Assembly: GCA_016179845.1 (NCBI GenBank)
Contig: JACPCK010000052.1
Coordinates: 1-32,301, forward strand
Source: Chloroflexota bacterium
Lineage (GTDB): Bacteria; Chloroflexota; Dehalococcoidia; Lucifugimonadales; JACPCK01
DNA: 32,301 bases
Reading direction: 5' to 3'
Part shown: positions 31,826 through 32,301 of the stretch, piece after piece
How positions within the stretch are numbered: the first letter of the stretch is position 1
How the letters are laid out: every line of letters begins with the position of its first letter
Notes under the pieces: generated by a model
What the model was told of the DNA's origin: nothing
The model's database searches: none
The model's input: the letters and a program-made list of their open reading frames with translations, nothing else
Program-made: the position numbers and the translations under genes

Positions 31826-32301
31826 ATGGAACAGGAAAGCTACGTTCTTATGGTGCTGGACATGCAGAACGACTTCTGCAGCAAGGAGGGAGTCTTCGCC
31901 CGCAACGGGTTCGACGTGGGCCCCATAGAGCCCATCGTTCCACGTATAGCCAGGGTAATGATTGCGTGCCGGCAGAAACACATCCCCATCGTGGCCTCGC
32001 AGCTTACGGTCCTCGAGGACTTGGAGGGAAAGGCCATGGGCCTGGGACACCTGCGCACCCTGCGGCCGTTCTTGCAGAAGGATGGCTTTCGCGCAGGCAC
32101 CTGGGGCCACGAGACCATCGATGCGTTGCCGAAGCCTGACTACAAGGTGCGCAAGTGGGGCTACTCAGCCATGTACCTCACGGAGATGGAAAAGGTCCTC
32201 CGCTCACTAGGAGCCACCACTTTGGTATTCACGGGCATTGCCACCAACGGCGTAGTGGAGGGAACGGCTCGAGACGCCGCCGCCAGAGAGTGGGAGGTCC
32301 T
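31826..32301 (+). CDS. Isochorismatase-like protein, no Cys nucleophile (partial)
   Basis: The first 158 residues are present; the gene runs off the window. It has the cysteine-hydrolase (isochorismatase/nicotinamidase) fold: D12 in LDMQNDF and K110 in KWGYSAMY are the expected Asp and Lys of the triad. The nucleophile motif TNxCVE reads TNGVVEGTARDA, so Val143 replaces Cys. This suggests either a non-hydrolytic member or an isochorismatase proper, which also lacks the Cys. AAGGAG lies 5 bases before the ATG. Confidence 0.9.
   Translation, partial: MEQESYVLMVLDMQNDFCSKEGVFARNGFDVGPIEPIVPRIARVMIACRQKHIPIVASQLTVLEDLEGKAMGLGHLRTLRPFLQKDGFRAGTWGHETIDALPKPDYKVRKWGYSAMYLTEMEKVLRSLGATTLVFTGIATNGVVEGTARDAAAREWEV

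Overview
The window looks like chromosomal DNA of an uncultured member of the Chloroflexota, probably Dehalococcoidia or a SAR202-like relative (moderate confidence). The evidence is a GC-rich genome with many GTG and TTG starts, lipoproteins with long Pro/Thr linkers, a CBS-less GuaB3-type IMP dehydrogenase, a CDC48 ATPase next to an archaeal-type Hsp20, and DUF35/thiolase and acyl-CoA enzymes. Several promoters are extended -10 sites (TGnTATAAT-like).

Layout. 56-3664 (minus): a proteostasis operon of HTH-Hsp20 fusion, CDC48 ATPase and an unrecognised protein, with a palindrome over its promoter. 4025-4690: an orphan LuxR-type response regulator that seems to start at ACG. 4748-7739 (minus): thiolase, DUF35 partner and a zinc-type dehydrogenase. 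8054-9314 (minus): a three-gene exosortase-like locus with a 44-residue membrane peptide. 9556-13504: an orphan peptide/opine-type ABC binding lipoprotein, an enoyl-CoA hydratase, a RidA-like protein, QueF and a small membrane protein. 13911-16402: a coiled-coil zinc-ribbon protein, a serine recombinase that has lost its catalytic residues, and the RNase P RNA gene. 16402-21636: universal stress protein, BirA, two tandem SDRs (the second without its catalytic Lys), MoaA and a D-2-hydroxyacid dehydrogenase. 21689-23834 (minus): a thioredoxin-fold lipoprotein and GuaB3. 24007-28685: Rieske protein, a repeat-filled spacer, a frameshifted DUF4062-like/TPR gene, an amidohydrolase, a queuosine-precursor transporter and a PEP mutase/isocitrate lyase-family enzyme. 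28729-30862: an accessory block. 30924-end: a methyltransferase and a partial isochorismatase-like protein without its Cys nucleophile.

The most interesting part is the accessory block. Three direct repeats of 38 bp, each ending in GTTAG(C/T)CC, lie downstream of a GIY-YIG-like gene, a BrnT/BrnA-type toxin-antitoxin pair with a frameshifted toxin, and an AbrB/RelE-type pair. All genes face the same way, and the repeat spacing is about 0.7 kb. This looks like a gene-cassette array, possibly integron attC-like without an integrase, though full attC folding could not be shown. Other points are the internal ribosome site inside the HTH-Hsp20 gene, the probably domesticated recombinase beside rnpB, and several enzymes lacking key catalytic residues.
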